A stretch of 64,000 nucleotides of DNA from Dryocola clanedunensis subsp. sulfonylureivorans (lineage in GTDB: Bacteria > Pseudomonadota > Gammaproteobacteria > Enterobacterales > Enterobacteriaceae). Made by a program: the position numbers and the translations under genes. Under the pieces are notes generated by a model. It worked only from the letters and a program-made list of their open reading frames with translations. It was not told where the DNA came from and did no database searches. The number at the start of each line of letters is the position of its first letter. The stretch's first letter is position 1. Location: positions 186,001 to 250,000 of the forward strand of contig NZ_JAERMU010000004.1 in assembly GCF_016756775.1 (NCBI RefSeq), written 5' to 3'. Below, one piece after another: positions 29,112-38,181 of this stretch.

Positions 29112-29870
29112 TCAGGCGATAGTCAGACGCGGGGCGATCTTCTCGATTGCCTCGCAAATCTCTTTGTCCAGGCGATCGTCGGTGACGATATCGGACAACG
29201 ACGCCAGATGGGCGACGTTAAACAGCGACCAGGCACCGTATTTTGAACTGTCCGCCAGCAGCACACGTCGTTTAGCATTGGCGATTAAGTCACGCTTGAG
29301 CGCCGCTTTTTCTTCGGTCGGGGAAGTGATACCGCGCTGCAGATCCCAACTGTTACAGCTGACAAACGCCACGTCAGGCCAGACGTTCTGCAGCAGTTTT
29401 CGCCCGTGATCGCCGATACAGGACTGGCTGGAATCATCGATGCGGCCACCGATAATCGTCACTTCTATCTGCTTAAACTCAGCAAGGAACAAGGCGATAT
29501 GCAGATCGCTGGTGATCACCCGCAGCGGCAGATGGGTGAGATGACGCGCCAGCTCAATCATCGTCGTGCCGGCATCAAGCACCACGGCGTCACCAGCCTT
29601 AACAAAACTGGCCGCCGCACGAGCGATGGCATGCTTCTCAGCAAGGCTGCGCTGCATTTTCTCATGGGTAGTTGGCTGGTTGGGGATAAACCGGTTGAGC
29701 GTCACGCCACCGTGGGAGCGACTGATCACCCCCTCCTGGTCGAGCTTGATTAAATCGCGGCGGATGGTGGCCGGAGAGGCCTCAGTCACCGCGACAAGCT
29801 GTTCAACTGTGACCAGATTATGCCCTTTCAGGTAATCCATAATCTGCTCTAACCGATTATATCCCTTCAT
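29112..29870 (-). CDS. DeoR-family regulator of the acidic-sugar cluster
   Basis: A 252-aa repressor. The N-terminal helix-turn-helix ([18 protein letters not shown] followed by RRDL) and the C-terminal sugar-phosphate sensing domain with [13 protein letters not shown] and VADS-like LLADSSKYG are typical. It is the last gene of the leftward operon, one base after the PdxA-type gene, and probably controls both divergent operons through the TGATT palindromes between the kinase and alcohol dehydrogenase genes. The ligand should be a phosphorylated intermediate of the pathway, as is usual for DeoR proteins. Confidence 0.9.
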   Translation of the reverse strand: MKGYNRLEQIMDYLKGHNLVTVEQLVAVTEASPATIRRDLIKLDQEGVISRSHGGVTLNRFIPNQPTTHEKMQRSLAEKHAIARAAASFVKAGDAVVLDAGTTMIELARHLTHLPLRVITSDLHIALFLAEFKQIEVTIIGGRIDDSSQSCIGDHGRKLLQNVWPDVAFVSCNSWDLQRGITSPTEEKAALKRDLIANAKRRVLLADSSKYGAWSLFNVAHLASLSDIVTDDRLDKEICEAIEKIAPRLTIA

Positions 29871-29871
29871 C

Positions 29872-30858
29872 TTATTTCTGACCGATTTGCATAGCTAACT
29901 GAATCGAGACCGCCATGCTCTCAGACTTGGCTTTACCTGTCCACGCAATATCAAAAGCAGTGCCGTGGTCTGCGGAAGTGCGGATAAAAGGTAAGCCAGC
30001 GGTGATATTTACCCCGTCATAGAAACCAAGCAATTTCAGGGGGATATGTCCCTGATCGTGATACATCGCCACCACCATGTCATACATTCCTTCATGGCAC
30101 TGCATAAAGACGGTATCCGGCGGACAAGGCCCGACGACGTTAATACCCTGCGCCTTCATGGACTCAATGGCCGGGGAGACAATCCGTATCTCTTCATCGC
30201 CGAACAGGCCATTTTCCCCGGCGTGAGGATTCACCCCAGCCACGGCAATACGCGGATTGTTATACCCCACGCGCTTAAGAAAAGTATCCGCTACGCTGAT
30301 AACCGTTTTAATCCGATCCCCATTAAGGGTATCGAGGAACTTACGCAGCGCTATATGCGTGGTGATATGAATAACCTTTAACTTATCGGTATAGAGCACC
30401 ATTGCGTAATCCTGGCTCTTTGTTAAATAAGCCAGCAGTTCGGTATGGCCTGGGTAATTATGCCCGGCGAGATGCAGAGCTTCTTTATTCAAAGGGGCCG
30501 TAGCGATAGCTTTTACCTGCCCGGCCATTGCCAACTCGGTGGCTCGCTTCACACAGCGGTACGCCAGATCTCCCGCCTGTGCCTGCACAGCGCCCGGCTT
30601 CAGGGCATCAGGATCGGCCAACGGTTCATCCAGCACATTGATCACATCCTTAGAGAAAACAGCTTCTGAGACATCCCCTATAACGCGCAATTCCGCATCA
30701 GGCGTGATCCCGGCATTCTGCACTCGGCGCAATGTCTGCACGCAGCCGACCACTATCACAGGCGCTCCCGACAACTCCCCTTCAACCAGCGATTTAATAA
30801 TAATTTCCGGACCAATGCCGGCAGGATCGCCCATGGTTACAGCAATAATATCAGTCAC
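29872..30858 (-). CDS. pdxA2: PdxA-family dehydrogenase (4-phospho-D-threonate/erythronate type)
   Basis: A 328-aa metal- and NAD-dependent dehydrogenase. Metal and substrate residues are visible in [33 protein letters not shown] and the phosphate site [12 protein letters not shown]. True PdxA works in pyridoxal phosphate synthesis, but members next to a DUF1537 kinase act on 4-phospho-threonate or -erythronate, oxidising and decarboxylating them to dihydroxyacetone phosphate. The start overlaps the kinase stop by 8 bp, tying the two steps together. The exact stereochemistry cannot be read from the sequence. Confidence 0.88.
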   Translation of the reverse strand: MTDIIAVTMGDPAGIGPEIIIKSLVEGELSGAPVIVVGCVQTLRRVQNAGITPDAELRVIGDVSEAVFSKDVINVLDEPLADPDALKPGAVQAQAGDLAYRCVKRATELAMAGQVKAIATAPLNKEALHLAGHNYPGHTELLAYLTKSQDYAMVLYTDKLKVIHITTHIALRKFLDTLNGDRIKTVISVADTFLKRVGYNNPRIAVAGVNPHAGENGLFGDEEIRIVSPAIESMKAQGINVVGPCPPDTVFMQCHEGMYDMVVAMYHDQGHIPLKLLGFYDGVNITAGLPFIRTSADHGTAFDIAWTGKAKSESMAVSIQLAMQIGQK

Positions 30859-32110
30859 TCATTTTCTCCTCGATAAACTTCAGAACCTGCAGCAAGGTCG
30901 CGTCGTCGCCAAATCCCCCTGCTTTTGTCATGACCGGACGTTGCCAGCAGCCGCCCAGAAATTTGCCGTAAGGCACACAGCCCGCGACGCGACGGCTAAG
31001 CCGAAAACCATTTGCACCCAGCGCGTGGGCTACGGCCATGGCAACATCACCGCCGGATAGATAGAGCGCGGCGGGAGGCGCTTCGCCGATAGCGTCGCGG
31101 GTTAACGCTGCCAGAAAAGAACAGATAAGGTCCCCCAACTGCGACCTGTTAAGCCCCTGCACCGCACACAGGGCATCAATTTGCTCACGTGCCGCCAGGG
31201 TTGGTGCCGTGTGGACGACGCAGTGACGGCCAGCGCGCAGTGACTGCTGAAGTTTTTGCAGATAGGGCTGCCTGTTGCCGCTGAATACATCCTGCAGATC
31301 AATAGCCACCGTACAAACCCGTGGATGCCCCTCCAGCAGCGCAACTTGTCTTTGCGCGGTATCGCTCATCGATCCGACAACCGCCAGCAGCGAATTTGAA
31401 ATGGGAAAAGCAGGGAAAAGCTTACGGGTCAGTGCATCGCATAATCCTGCCGACCCGACCAGCAAAGGACGGATACGCACATCCGCAGCCGCCTGTGCAA
31501 TAGCATCAAGGTCTTCATCCGTCTGCGCATCAACAATAAAGGCGCAGGGTTCAGCCTCCGCAGATCTCCTGAGCATGGTTGATAATTGAGCTGGGGTTGT
31601 CATCACGCAGCGAATAGCGCTCTGCATGCCGATGATGGCTGCCAGATCGGAACTGAGCACCGGTGTTTTAGGGTCGCTGGCAAATTCCGTCCCTAAAAGA
31701 GGCACCTCGTCGACATAGCATCTTCCACCACGAAGGGTCCGCCCCGCCGCAGGAAAAGCCGGAGCGATAACCGCACTCCTCAACCCCGTCGCCGCCATCA
31801 TTGCCGTTAATTCAGCGCCGATGTTGCCGCGCAGGGTCGAATCTATTTTCTTGATGACCCAGCCCGCCCCGAACGCGTGGCTGACTTTCTGCACCAGCTC
31901 GCTTACCGAAGCACCAGCCTGCTCTGCACTTTGCGCCCGGCTGTCACTATTAAGCACTACGACCTGAGCCGCGCCTTCCCAGGCTGAGTTAAACACGACA
32001 TCCACGACGGCCCCCGCCTCAGCGAAGCTGACCCCGGCATCGTTGGCGCCGGTAAAGTCATCTGCCATCACAAGAATTTTTTCGTCTGCGACCTTCATGC
32101 CCGTACCCAT
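30851..32110 (-). CDS. Four-carbon acid sugar kinase (DUF1537, DtnK/OtnK-type)
   Basis: An ATP-dependent kinase of 419 aa that phosphorylates threonate, erythronate or a related acid at C4. The N-terminal domain has ADDFTGANDAGVSFAEAG and KKIDSTLRGNIGAEL, the C-terminal nucleotide domain LYLSGGDVAMAVA and PVMTKAGGFGDD, all hallmarks of the family. It is the first gene of the leftward operon and faces the alcohol dehydrogenase gene across a 168-bp control region. The start at 32110 follows CAGGAAC at a rather long distance; an ATG four codons in is an alternative. Confidence 0.88.
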   Translation of the reverse strand: MGTGMKVADEKILVMADDFTGANDAGVSFAEAGAVVDVVFNSAWEGAAQVVVLNSDSRAQSAEQAGASVSELVQKVSHAFGAGWVIKKIDSTLRGNIGAELTAMMAATGLRSAVIAPAFPAAGRTLRGGRCYVDEVPLLGTEFASDPKTPVLSSDLAAIIGMQSAIRCVMTTPAQLSTMLRRSAEAEPCAFIVDAQTDEDLDAIAQAAADVRIRPLLVGSAGLCDALTRKLFPAFPISNSLLAVVGSMSDTAQRQVALLEGHPRVCTVAIDLQDVFSGNRQPYLQKLQQSLRAGRHCVVHTAPTLAAREQIDALCAVQGLNRSQLGDLICSFLAALTRDAIGEAPPAALYLSGGDVAMAVAHALGANGFRLSRRVAGCVPYGKFLGGCWQRPVMTKAGGFGDDATLLQVLKFIEEKMSD

Positions 32111-32112
32111 AT

Positions 32113-32254
32113 TGATTCCGTGTTCCTGCTATTGATTATATTCAATCACATTTGATTAAGTGTGAGCAAGTTCAAGTTATTCACTTCGCGAATAAATTAT
32201 AAAATTAGGCCATACCGTCAGGTAATCAAAGATCGAGTGATTGAAATTAATCAC
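32113..32254. promoter_or_regulatory. Divergent control region with TGATT palindromes
   Basis: Two inverted repeats of the form TGATT-N6-AATCA lie at 32133-32148 and 32237-32254, the second extended to GTGATT/AATCAC. In addition TGATT occurs at 32113, 32133 and 32153, exactly 20 bp (about two helix turns) apart, and another AATCA at 32224. The sites sit near the two divergent starts, so a single regulator, most likely the DeoR protein of the cluster, could bind both and loop or block both promoters. Confidence 0.7.
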
Positions 32255-32278
32255 CACACAAAATGACAGGAGAAGGTT

Positions 32279-33424
32279 GTGGTAACAATAAACAGTACCT
32301 TGATAAGCGGCGCAGGGGCGACGGCCGCCCTCGCCCCGCTGGTTGAAGGGAAACAGAAAATCGTGCTGCTAACGGATGCCAACATCAGCAGGCTTCCTGC
32401 GATGCAGCAAATTCATCAGCTGCTGAAAAAGCAGGCTTGCCAGGTCCAGCTCGTTGATACGGTGCCGGCGGAGCCAAACCAGCATCAGGTGGCGGCTATC
32501 CTCGCCTCGCTGAACGATACGCAGGCAGAGATGGTTATCGGCGTCGGGGGCGGAAGCGTGCTGGATGTTGCCAAGCTGCTCAGCGTACTTTGTCATCCCA
32601 GCTCGCCGGGGCTCACCGCGCTGCTTGCGGGAGAGAAACCCACACACCGCGTAGCGTCTCTACTGATCCCGGCGACGGCAGGCACAGGCTCTGAATCCAC
32701 ACCGAATGCCATTCTGGCGATCCCGGAACAAAACACCAAAGTCGGCATTATTTCACCGGTCATGCTGCCGGACTATGTTGCGCTGCTCCCTGAGCTGACC
32801 ACCAGCATGCCCGCACACATTGCCTCCTCAACGGGGATAGATGCGCTATGCCATCTGATTGAGTGCTTCACCGCAACCTGCGCCAGTCCGCTCAGCGATA
32901 ACGCCGCGTTAATGGGGCTGCATAAACTCTTTCGCAATCTTGAGGTCGCCGTCGAAAATCCGCACAACCTCAACGCTCGGCTAGAAATGTTATGGGCATC
33001 TTATTATGGCGGTGTCGCTATAACGCATGCCGGTACCCACCTGGTCCATGCCCTCTCCTATCCTCTTGGTGGCACTTACCATCTGCCTCACGGCGTGGCA
33101 AACGCCATTCTGCTGGCGCCGTGCATGAAAGCGATCCGCCCGCACGCTATCGACAAATTTGCCCAGGTCTGGGACTTAATTCCGAATGCCGACCTTTCCC
33201 TGAGCAACGAGGAAAAGTCACACGCGCTGGTGCATTATTTCCAGGATCTCGTCAAAAGGCTGAACCTGCCGGATAACCTGGAAACGCTTGGTGTTCCGCA
33301 AAGCGCTATCCCCGCCCTCAGCGATGCGGCCCTTAACGTTAAGCGGCTAATGAATAACGTTCCCTGCACCGTAAATCACGCCGATATCCAGGAAATTTAC
33401 CAGGCTTTGTTCCCTAAAAATTAG
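32279..33424 (+). CDS. Iron-containing alcohol dehydrogenase
   Basis: A 381-aa NAD(P)-dependent group III alcohol dehydrogenase. The nucleotide motif IGVGGGSVLDVAKLL, the PATAGTGSES loop and metal ligands in STGIDALCHLIECF, HALSYPLGG and HLPHGVANA are complete. Translation begins at GTG, directed by a strong AGGAGAAGG site. It is first gene of the rightward operon, 17 bp before the aldolase. It probably interconverts a hydroxyl-acid or aldehyde intermediate; the family uses small alcohols, lactaldehyde and sugar-derived hydroxy acids, so the exact step is open. Confidence 0.9.
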   Translation: MVTINSTLISGAGATAALAPLVEGKQKIVLLTDANISRLPAMQQIHQLLKKQACQVQLVDTVPAEPNQHQVAAILASLNDTQAEMVIGVGGGSVLDVAKLLSVLCHPSSPGLTALLAGEKPTHRVASLLIPATAGTGSESTPNAILAIPEQNTKVGIISPVMLPDYVALLPELTTSMPAHIASSTGIDALCHLIECFTATCASPLSDNAALMGLHKLFRNLEVAVENPHNLNARLEMLWASYYGGVAITHAGTHLVHALSYPLGGTYHLPHGVANAILLAPCMKAIRPHAIDKFAQVWDLIPNADLSLSNEEKSHALVHYFQDLVKRLNLPDNLETLGVPQSAIPALSDAALNVKRLMNNVPCTVNHADIQEIYQALFPKN

Positions 33425-33441
33425 CGCCGGAGAAGAGAATA

Positions 33442-34326
33442 ATGAAGAAGAAAATCGAAGGTGTCCTGACCGCGATTGTGACCCCTTTTGAAAGGGATGG
33501 TGCGTTAAATACTCCTGAGTTAGCTAATCAGGTCAATCGCCAGCTGGACGCAGGCAACGGCATTTTTTGCGGCGGTACCAACGGCGAGTTTTTCGTGCTC
33601 AATGAGAAAGAGAAAATCGCCGTCACCGAAACCTGCGTCACGACCGTCGCAGGCCGGGCAAACGTCGTGGCCCATATCGGTGAGATCTCCACTCGCGAGA
33701 CGATCCGCCTGGGGAAAGAGATCGAAAAACTGGGGGTGGACGCCGTTTCGGTCATCACGCCTTACTTCGTGCCGCTCAAGCAAGATGAATTAATTGCCCA
33801 TTACAGCGCTATTGCCGACGCGCTCAGCGTACCCGTTTTTCTGTACAACATTCCGGCGCGCACGGGAAATACCCTCGAGCCGCAAACGACCCGTACATTA
33901 GCCCGCCACGGCAATATCATCGGCATTAAAGACAGCGCCGGCAGCTACGCAAGCCTGAGCGGTTTCCTCGAAGCGGTAAAAGATATTGACCAGTTTGACG
34001 TGTTGAATGGCCCTGATTCGCTGATTCATCAGGGCTTTGTGGAAGGATGTTCAGCCTGCATCTCCGGGCTGGCGAACGTCGCTCCCCGGCAAATCAATGC
34101 TATCTGGACGGCGTTCAAAGCCGGGGACATTTCCGCTTCGCAGCAGGCGCAGGAAAATGTCACCCGCCTGCGCACTGACCTCTACAACGTGGCTTTCTCA
34201 CCCGCCGCCGTGAAACAGGCTCTGCTGCTGATGGGCTACCCCGTCGGGGAAAGCCGCTACGCCGTGCAGTTTAGCGAGCAGATGAATCAACAGATCCGCC
34301 AGATAGTGACCCAGTCGCTGATGTAG
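33442..34326 (+). CDS. DapA/NanA-family aldolase or dehydratase
   Basis: A 294-aa (beta/alpha)8 enzyme of the dihydrodipicolinate synthase/N-acetylneuraminate lyase superfamily. The Schiff-base lysine lies in IIGIKDSAGSY (about residue 164), the catalytic tyrosine in VFLYNIPARTGN (about 136), and the carboxylate-binding loop is GTNGEF rather than GTTGE. Such enzymes cleave or dehydrate 2-keto-3-deoxy acids, usually giving pyruvate. A lysine-pathway role is unlikely because of its catabolic neighbours. It starts 17 bp after the alcohol dehydrogenase and is followed 71 bp later by the transporter. Confidence 0.88.
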   Translation: MKKKIEGVLTAIVTPFERDGALNTPELANQVNRQLDAGNGIFCGGTNGEFFVLNEKEKIAVTETCVTTVAGRANVVAHIGEISTRETIRLGKEIEKLGVDAVSVITPYFVPLKQDELIAHYSAIADALSVPVFLYNIPARTGNTLEPQTTRTLARHGNIIGIKDSAGSYASLSGFLEAVKDIDQFDVLNGPDSLIHQGFVEGCSACISGLANVAPRQINAIWTAFKAGDISASQQAQENVTRLRTDLYNVAFSPAAVKQALLLMGYPVGESRYAVQFSEQMNQQIRQIVTQSLM

Positions 34327-34397
34327 GCATAAATTCGTCATAAACCTGACCAGGCGCTCCTGCGCCCTGGCTTCGTACGCCCTGAAGAGAGGCTGAG

Positions 34398-35810
34398 ATG
34401 AACAATTTTACCGCTGAAGATACTTTAATTATTGTTGGCCTGGTGATTGCCTATATCGTCTTTACATCCTGGCTAACCTACCGGTTACGCAGTAAAAATA
34501 CTGGCGATTTCATGGAAGGCTCGCGCGCTATGCCAGCCTTTCTTGTCGGCATCCTTTTGATGTCGGAATACATCGGTGCTAAATCTACCATTGGTACTGC
34601 ACAGGCGGCGTTTGAACACGGTATCGCTGCTTCCTGGTCGGTGATTGGCGCAGCCATTGGCTTCCCGATATTTGGTTTCGTGCTGGTCAAACGTATCTAT
34701 AACACCCGAAAAATTACTATCTCCGGGGCTATCGCGGAGAAATACGGCACCAGCACCAAAAACATCATCTCGATCATTATGATCTACGCGCTGCTGCTGG
34801 TGAACGTGGGGAACTATGTCAGCGGCGCTGCGGCTATCTCCACTATCCTGAAAATTAATCTGCCCGTTGCCGCGCTGATTACCGCGGTGGTCAGTACATT
34901 CTACTTTGTCTTCGGCGGCATGAAAGGGGTTGCCTGGGTGACCTTGCTGCACAGCATCCTGAAGTATGTCGGCATCCTGATCATCATGGGCTTCGCGCTG
35001 TACGAAACTGGCGGCTTCACCCCGATGATCCAGCACATGCCTGATTTTTACTGGACATGGGATGGCGATCTCGGTGCCAGCACCATTTTCGCCTGGCTGA
35101 TTGGTACGGTCGGCTCCATCTTCTGCACCCAGTTCGTTATCCAGGCCATCTCCTCAACAAAAGATGTCAAAGCGGCCAAACGCTCAACTATGATCGCGTT
35201 CTTTTTCTGCTTGCCGATTGGTTTAGCCATTGCCGTCATCGGCGTTGCCGCTAAGTTTTTACACCCTGAAATCAGCAGCCTGTATGCCATGCCGATCTTC
35301 CTGCAGGATATGAACCCGTGGCTGGCGGGGCTGGTGACCACGGCGCTTGTCGCGTCGATTTTCGTCAGCGTCAGTACGGTTGCTCTGGCCATCTCCTCGC
35401 TGGTCGTCAAAGATTTTTACGTCCCTTATTACCAACCTACCCAGGAGCAGGAGTTCAAAGCAACGCGCTGGATCTCTTTGCTGATTGGCTTTGTGCCGCT
35501 GATCTTCGTGCTGGTGGTTCCTGAAGTGTTGAAGCTCTCCTTCTTTACCCGAGCCATTCGCTTATCGATTTCCGTGGTGGCGGTCATTGCTTTCTACGCC
35601 CCGTTCTTCAAAAGCGCCCGTGGTGCTAACGCGGGGCTAATAGGGGCCTGTGTTGTCACATCTGTCTGGTACTTACTCGGCGATCCTTTCGGTATCAACA
35701 ACATGTACATCGCCTTGCTCACTCCGGCTGTCATCATGGCAATTGACTATTTAATTCCGAATAAAAACGATCGCAAAAATACTACCCCCGCTGAAAATAA
35801 TGGAGTCTGA
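34398..35810 (+). CDS. Sodium:solute symporter (SSS family)
   Basis: Inner-membrane sodium-coupled importer, 470 aa with about 13 helices, of the same family as the sialic acid, pantothenate and proline carriers. Typical regions are MSEYIGAKSTIGTAQAAFEHG in the first helices, IMIYALLLVNVGNYVSGAAA, and the segment ALVASIFVSVSTVALAISSL that carries the small and hydroxyl residues of the sodium site. It presumably brings in the substrate of the surrounding catabolic operon. The next gene starts one base after its stop. Confidence 0.9.
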   Translation: MNNFTAEDTLIIVGLVIAYIVFTSWLTYRLRSKNTGDFMEGSRAMPAFLVGILLMSEYIGAKSTIGTAQAAFEHGIAASWSVIGAAIGFPIFGFVLVKRIYNTRKITISGAIAEKYGTSTKNIISIIMIYALLLVNVGNYVSGAAAISTILKINLPVAALITAVVSTFYFVFGGMKGVAWVTLLHSILKYVGILIIMGFALYETGGFTPMIQHMPDFYWTWDGDLGASTIFAWLIGTVGSIFCTQFVIQAISSTKDVKAAKRSTMIAFFFCLPIGLAIAVIGVAAKFLHPEISSLYAMPIFLQDMNPWLAGLVTTALVASIFVSVSTVALAISSLVVKDFYVPYYQPTQEQEFKATRWISLLIGFVPLIFVLVVPEVLKLSFFTRAIRLSISVVAVIAFYAPFFKSARGANAGLIGACVVTSVWYLLGDPFGINNMYIALLTPAVIMAIDYLIPNKNDRKNTTPAENNGV

Positions 35811-35811
35811 C

Positions 35812-36984
35812 ATGTCTGCTGCTGTAATTCGTGATGGTGTTATCCGACCAGTGAAACAGGATCCTCAGCTATTAACAGCAATGCTGCCTTCGCCATGCCC
35901 GCAGAACCACGCGGCTAATTTATTGCCGCTGCCGGATGGCAGAGTGCTTTGCGTCTGGTTCGGCGGCACGCAGGAAGGGGTGGCGGATATTTCGGTCTGG
36001 AGCGCTTGTCTCATGCCGGGTAGCGAACGCTGGAGCGAGGCCGTCAGGCTGTCGGATGATCCTACGCGCTCGGAGCAAAATCCGCTCCTTTTCCTGGCCC
36101 CGGACAACGTGCTATGGCTGCTGTGGACGGCGCAAATTTCCGGCAATCAGGAAACGGCGATTGTGCGCTATCGTCAGTCAACCGACTTCGGGCAAAGCTG
36201 GGGGGAGACTGGCGTATTACTCGACGAGCCGGGCACATTTATCCGCCAGCCAATCACCGTGCTGGAAAATGGCAGCTGGCTGCTGCCGGTCTTTTACTGC
36301 CGCACCCGTGCCGGTGAAAAATGGGTGGGCAATGACGATATCAGCGCCGTTAAATTATCCAGCGACCAGGGCAAAACCTGGCGGGATATAGAGGTGCCGG
36401 GGAGCCTGGGGTGTGTCCATATGAATATTACGCCGCTCACCAGCGGGACGCTGATTGCGCTGTTTCGCAGCCGCTGGGCCGATAATATTTATTACAGCCA
36501 GTCCACCGATAACGGCGAAAGCTGGTCAAAACCCGAGGCGACGGATTTACCCAACAATAACTCCTCCATTCAGGTGACGACGTTGCACAACGGCGAGCTG
36601 GCGCTGGTGTTTAATGCCATGAATGCTGCGGGAGCGACCGAGCGCCGGGCTTCACTTTATGATGAAATCGATGATGGCGATGACAGCCGTAAAGAACCGA
36701 CAGTGACGTCCGGCCGCACCGCCTTCTGGGGGGCGCCACGCGCGCCGATGACGGTAGCCATCTCCGCTGACGGTGGCAAAAGCTGGCCATGGCAGCGCCA
36801 TCTTGATGAAGGTGACGGCTACTGCATGACCAATAACTCGCAGCAAAAACTGAACCGGGAATTTTCCTACCCAAGCATAAAGCAGGACTCGCAGGGAATG
36901 CTGCACATCGCCTACACCTATTACCGTCAGGCCATCAAATATGTCCATCTTTCCCCTGAGTGGGTGAAGGAGAGCCAACAATGA
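35812..36984 (+). CDS. Cytosolic Asp-box protein of the sialidase-like (BNR_2) fold
   Basis: A 390-aa six-bladed beta-propeller with four Asp-boxes: STDFGQSW, SSDQGKTW, STDNGESW and SADGGKSW. The opening QNHAANLLPLPDGRVLCVWFGG is the pattern of the BNR_2 family, and TFIRQPITV resembles its arginine-bearing strand. No signal peptide is present, so it should act inside the cell on an imported molecule, unlike secreted sialidases. The ATG at 35812 follows GGAG and lies one base after the transporter stop; its own TGA overlaps the next ATG. It may open or cleave a glycosidic or lactone bond; this is inference. Confidence 0.8.
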   Translation: MSAAVIRDGVIRPVKQDPQLLTAMLPSPCPQNHAANLLPLPDGRVLCVWFGGTQEGVADISVWSACLMPGSERWSEAVRLSDDPTRSEQNPLLFLAPDNVLWLLWTAQISGNQETAIVRYRQSTDFGQSWGETGVLLDEPGTFIRQPITVLENGSWLLPVFYCRTRAGEKWVGNDDISAVKLSSDQGKTWRDIEVPGSLGCVHMNITPLTSGTLIALFRSRWADNIYYSQSTDNGESWSKPEATDLPNNNSSIQVTTLHNGELALVFNAMNAAGATERRASLYDEIDDGDDSRKEPTVTSGRTAFWGAPRAPMTVAISADGGKSWPWQRHLDEGDGYCMTNNSQQKLNREFSYPSIKQDSQGMLHIAYTYYRQAIKYVHLSPEWVKESQQ

Positions 36985-37451
36985 TCATCGGCGATCTTAA
37001 CGCCCTGCCGCAGGCAGGGCTGCCCGCTGCGCTACGCTGTATTCTGGACAGAGTGGACACCTCACTCAACGCCCTTCAACAGCGGGCAGACGGGCGCTGG
37101 CAACCCGAGGGAGTGGCCTGGTTTTGTAATATTGGCTCCTCTCTGACGCAGCCAGAAAACCTTCGCCATACGGAATATCATCGCGGCTGGGCTGATATTC
37201 AGGTCATCCTCAGCGGAGAAGAACTGATCCATGCCGGATGCCTGTCCGCCGCAAGCCCTTCGGATGAAGAGCGTAAACCCGATCTTTTCATCACGCCTGG
37301 GGCACCGGACTGCGTGACGATAAAACTCAGGGCCGGGAATTTTGCCGTTTTTCTGCCCGGCGAACCTCATCAGGCCCTGTGCGCATTGCGGCAACCGGCT
37401 GAAGTGCGGAAGGCGGTCTTTAAAATCCCACGCTCGCTGCTGGAGGCCTGA
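36981..37451 (+). CDS. YhcH/YjgK/YiaL (DUF386) family protein, NanQ-like
   Basis: A 156-aa cupin-like protein. Typical are NTEYHRGWADIQVILSGEE-like TEYHRGWADIQVILSG, which carries metal ligands, and the C-terminal GNFAVFLPGEPHQALC. The E. coli relative NanQ (YhcH) is an anomerase that opens cyclic N-acetylneuraminate, and others occur in ulosonate or 2-keto-sugar operons. The ATG overlaps the preceding stop (ATGA) and has AAGGAG upstream. In this operon it may speed ring opening before the aldolase. Confidence 0.85.
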   Translation: MIIGDLNALPQAGLPAALRCILDRVDTSLNALQQRADGRWQPEGVAWFCNIGSSLTQPENLRHTEYHRGWADIQVILSGEELIHAGCLSAASPSDEERKPDLFITPGAPDCVTIKLRAGNFAVFLPGEPHQALCALRQPAEVRKAVFKIPRSLLEA

Positions 37452-37452
37452 T

Positions 37453-38130
37453 ATGCGTCATGCCATCGTAACGGGTGCCAGCTCAGGGATTGGTGAAGCG
37501 ATCGTTGATCTGCTTCTCTCCCAGGGCTGGAGAGTCACCGGCCTGAGCCGCAGGGTGGTCAACAAAGACTGCGCGCAATTCCGCAGCATCGCCATCGATC
37601 TCATGGACACACAGGCATTACCAGACGCTTTGGGCAATATTGATCAACCCCATGCGGTTATCCATGCGGCAGGTATGATGGCCGCCGCACCGCTGGGTGA
37701 ACTGAACCCGGAGATCGGCAGGCAGCTCTGGCAGCTGCATGTCAGCGTCGCCGAAGCGCTGGTCAATTACTACGCGCAGAAATTACCGCATGGTGGCAGG
37801 TTCATCATCATTGGCAGTCGGACGTCAAAAGGGGCCGCCGGGCGGTCGCAGTACGTTGCCACAAAAGCCGCGCTGGTCGGCATGGCCAGGAGCTGGGCGG
37901 CAGAACTGGCTCCGCTGGGGATCACGGTCAATATCGTGGCGCCGGGCGCAACGGAAACCCCGATGCTGCAAGCGCCGGGCAGAAGCAGCTCCCCGCCGTC
38001 CGTTCCCCCCATCGGGCGTCTGATCTCCCCGCAGGAAGTTGCTGCGCTGGTCAGCTTTTTATTATCGCCTGAAGCCGCGGCGATTACGGGCCAGGAGCTG
38101 GTGATTTGCGGGGGGGCATCGCTGTCATGA
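37453..38130 (+). CDS. Short-chain dehydrogenase/reductase
   Basis: A 225-aa Rossmann-fold oxidoreductase. The cofactor motif VTGASSGIGEAI is at the N-terminus, HAAGMMAAAPLGE replaces the usual NNAG, and the catalytic set is Ser in IIIGSRTSKG with Tyr and Lys in QYVATKAAL. Dinucleotide preference is unclear. It begins one base after the DUF386 stop and is last in the rightward operon. It probably oxidises or epimerises a hydroxyl of the sugar acid before or after ring opening. Confidence 0.87.
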   Translation: MRHAIVTGASSGIGEAIVDLLLSQGWRVTGLSRRVVNKDCAQFRSIAIDLMDTQALPDALGNIDQPHAVIHAAGMMAAAPLGELNPEIGRQLWQLHVSVAEALVNYYAQKLPHGGRFIIIGSRTSKGAAGRSQYVATKAALVGMARSWAAELAPLGITVNIVAPGATETPMLQAPGRSSSPPSVPPIGRLISPQEVAALVSFLLSPEAAAITGQELVICGGASLS

Positions 38131-38181
38131 CAATCCGCGCGTCTCTACCCGGGTCGCCTGCCATTTACCTCCTGGCAGAGA

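Noticed and set aside
35812-36984. Secreted sialidase
   Set aside because: Asp-boxes are present but there is no signal peptide, so a secreted virulence-type sialidase is not supported.
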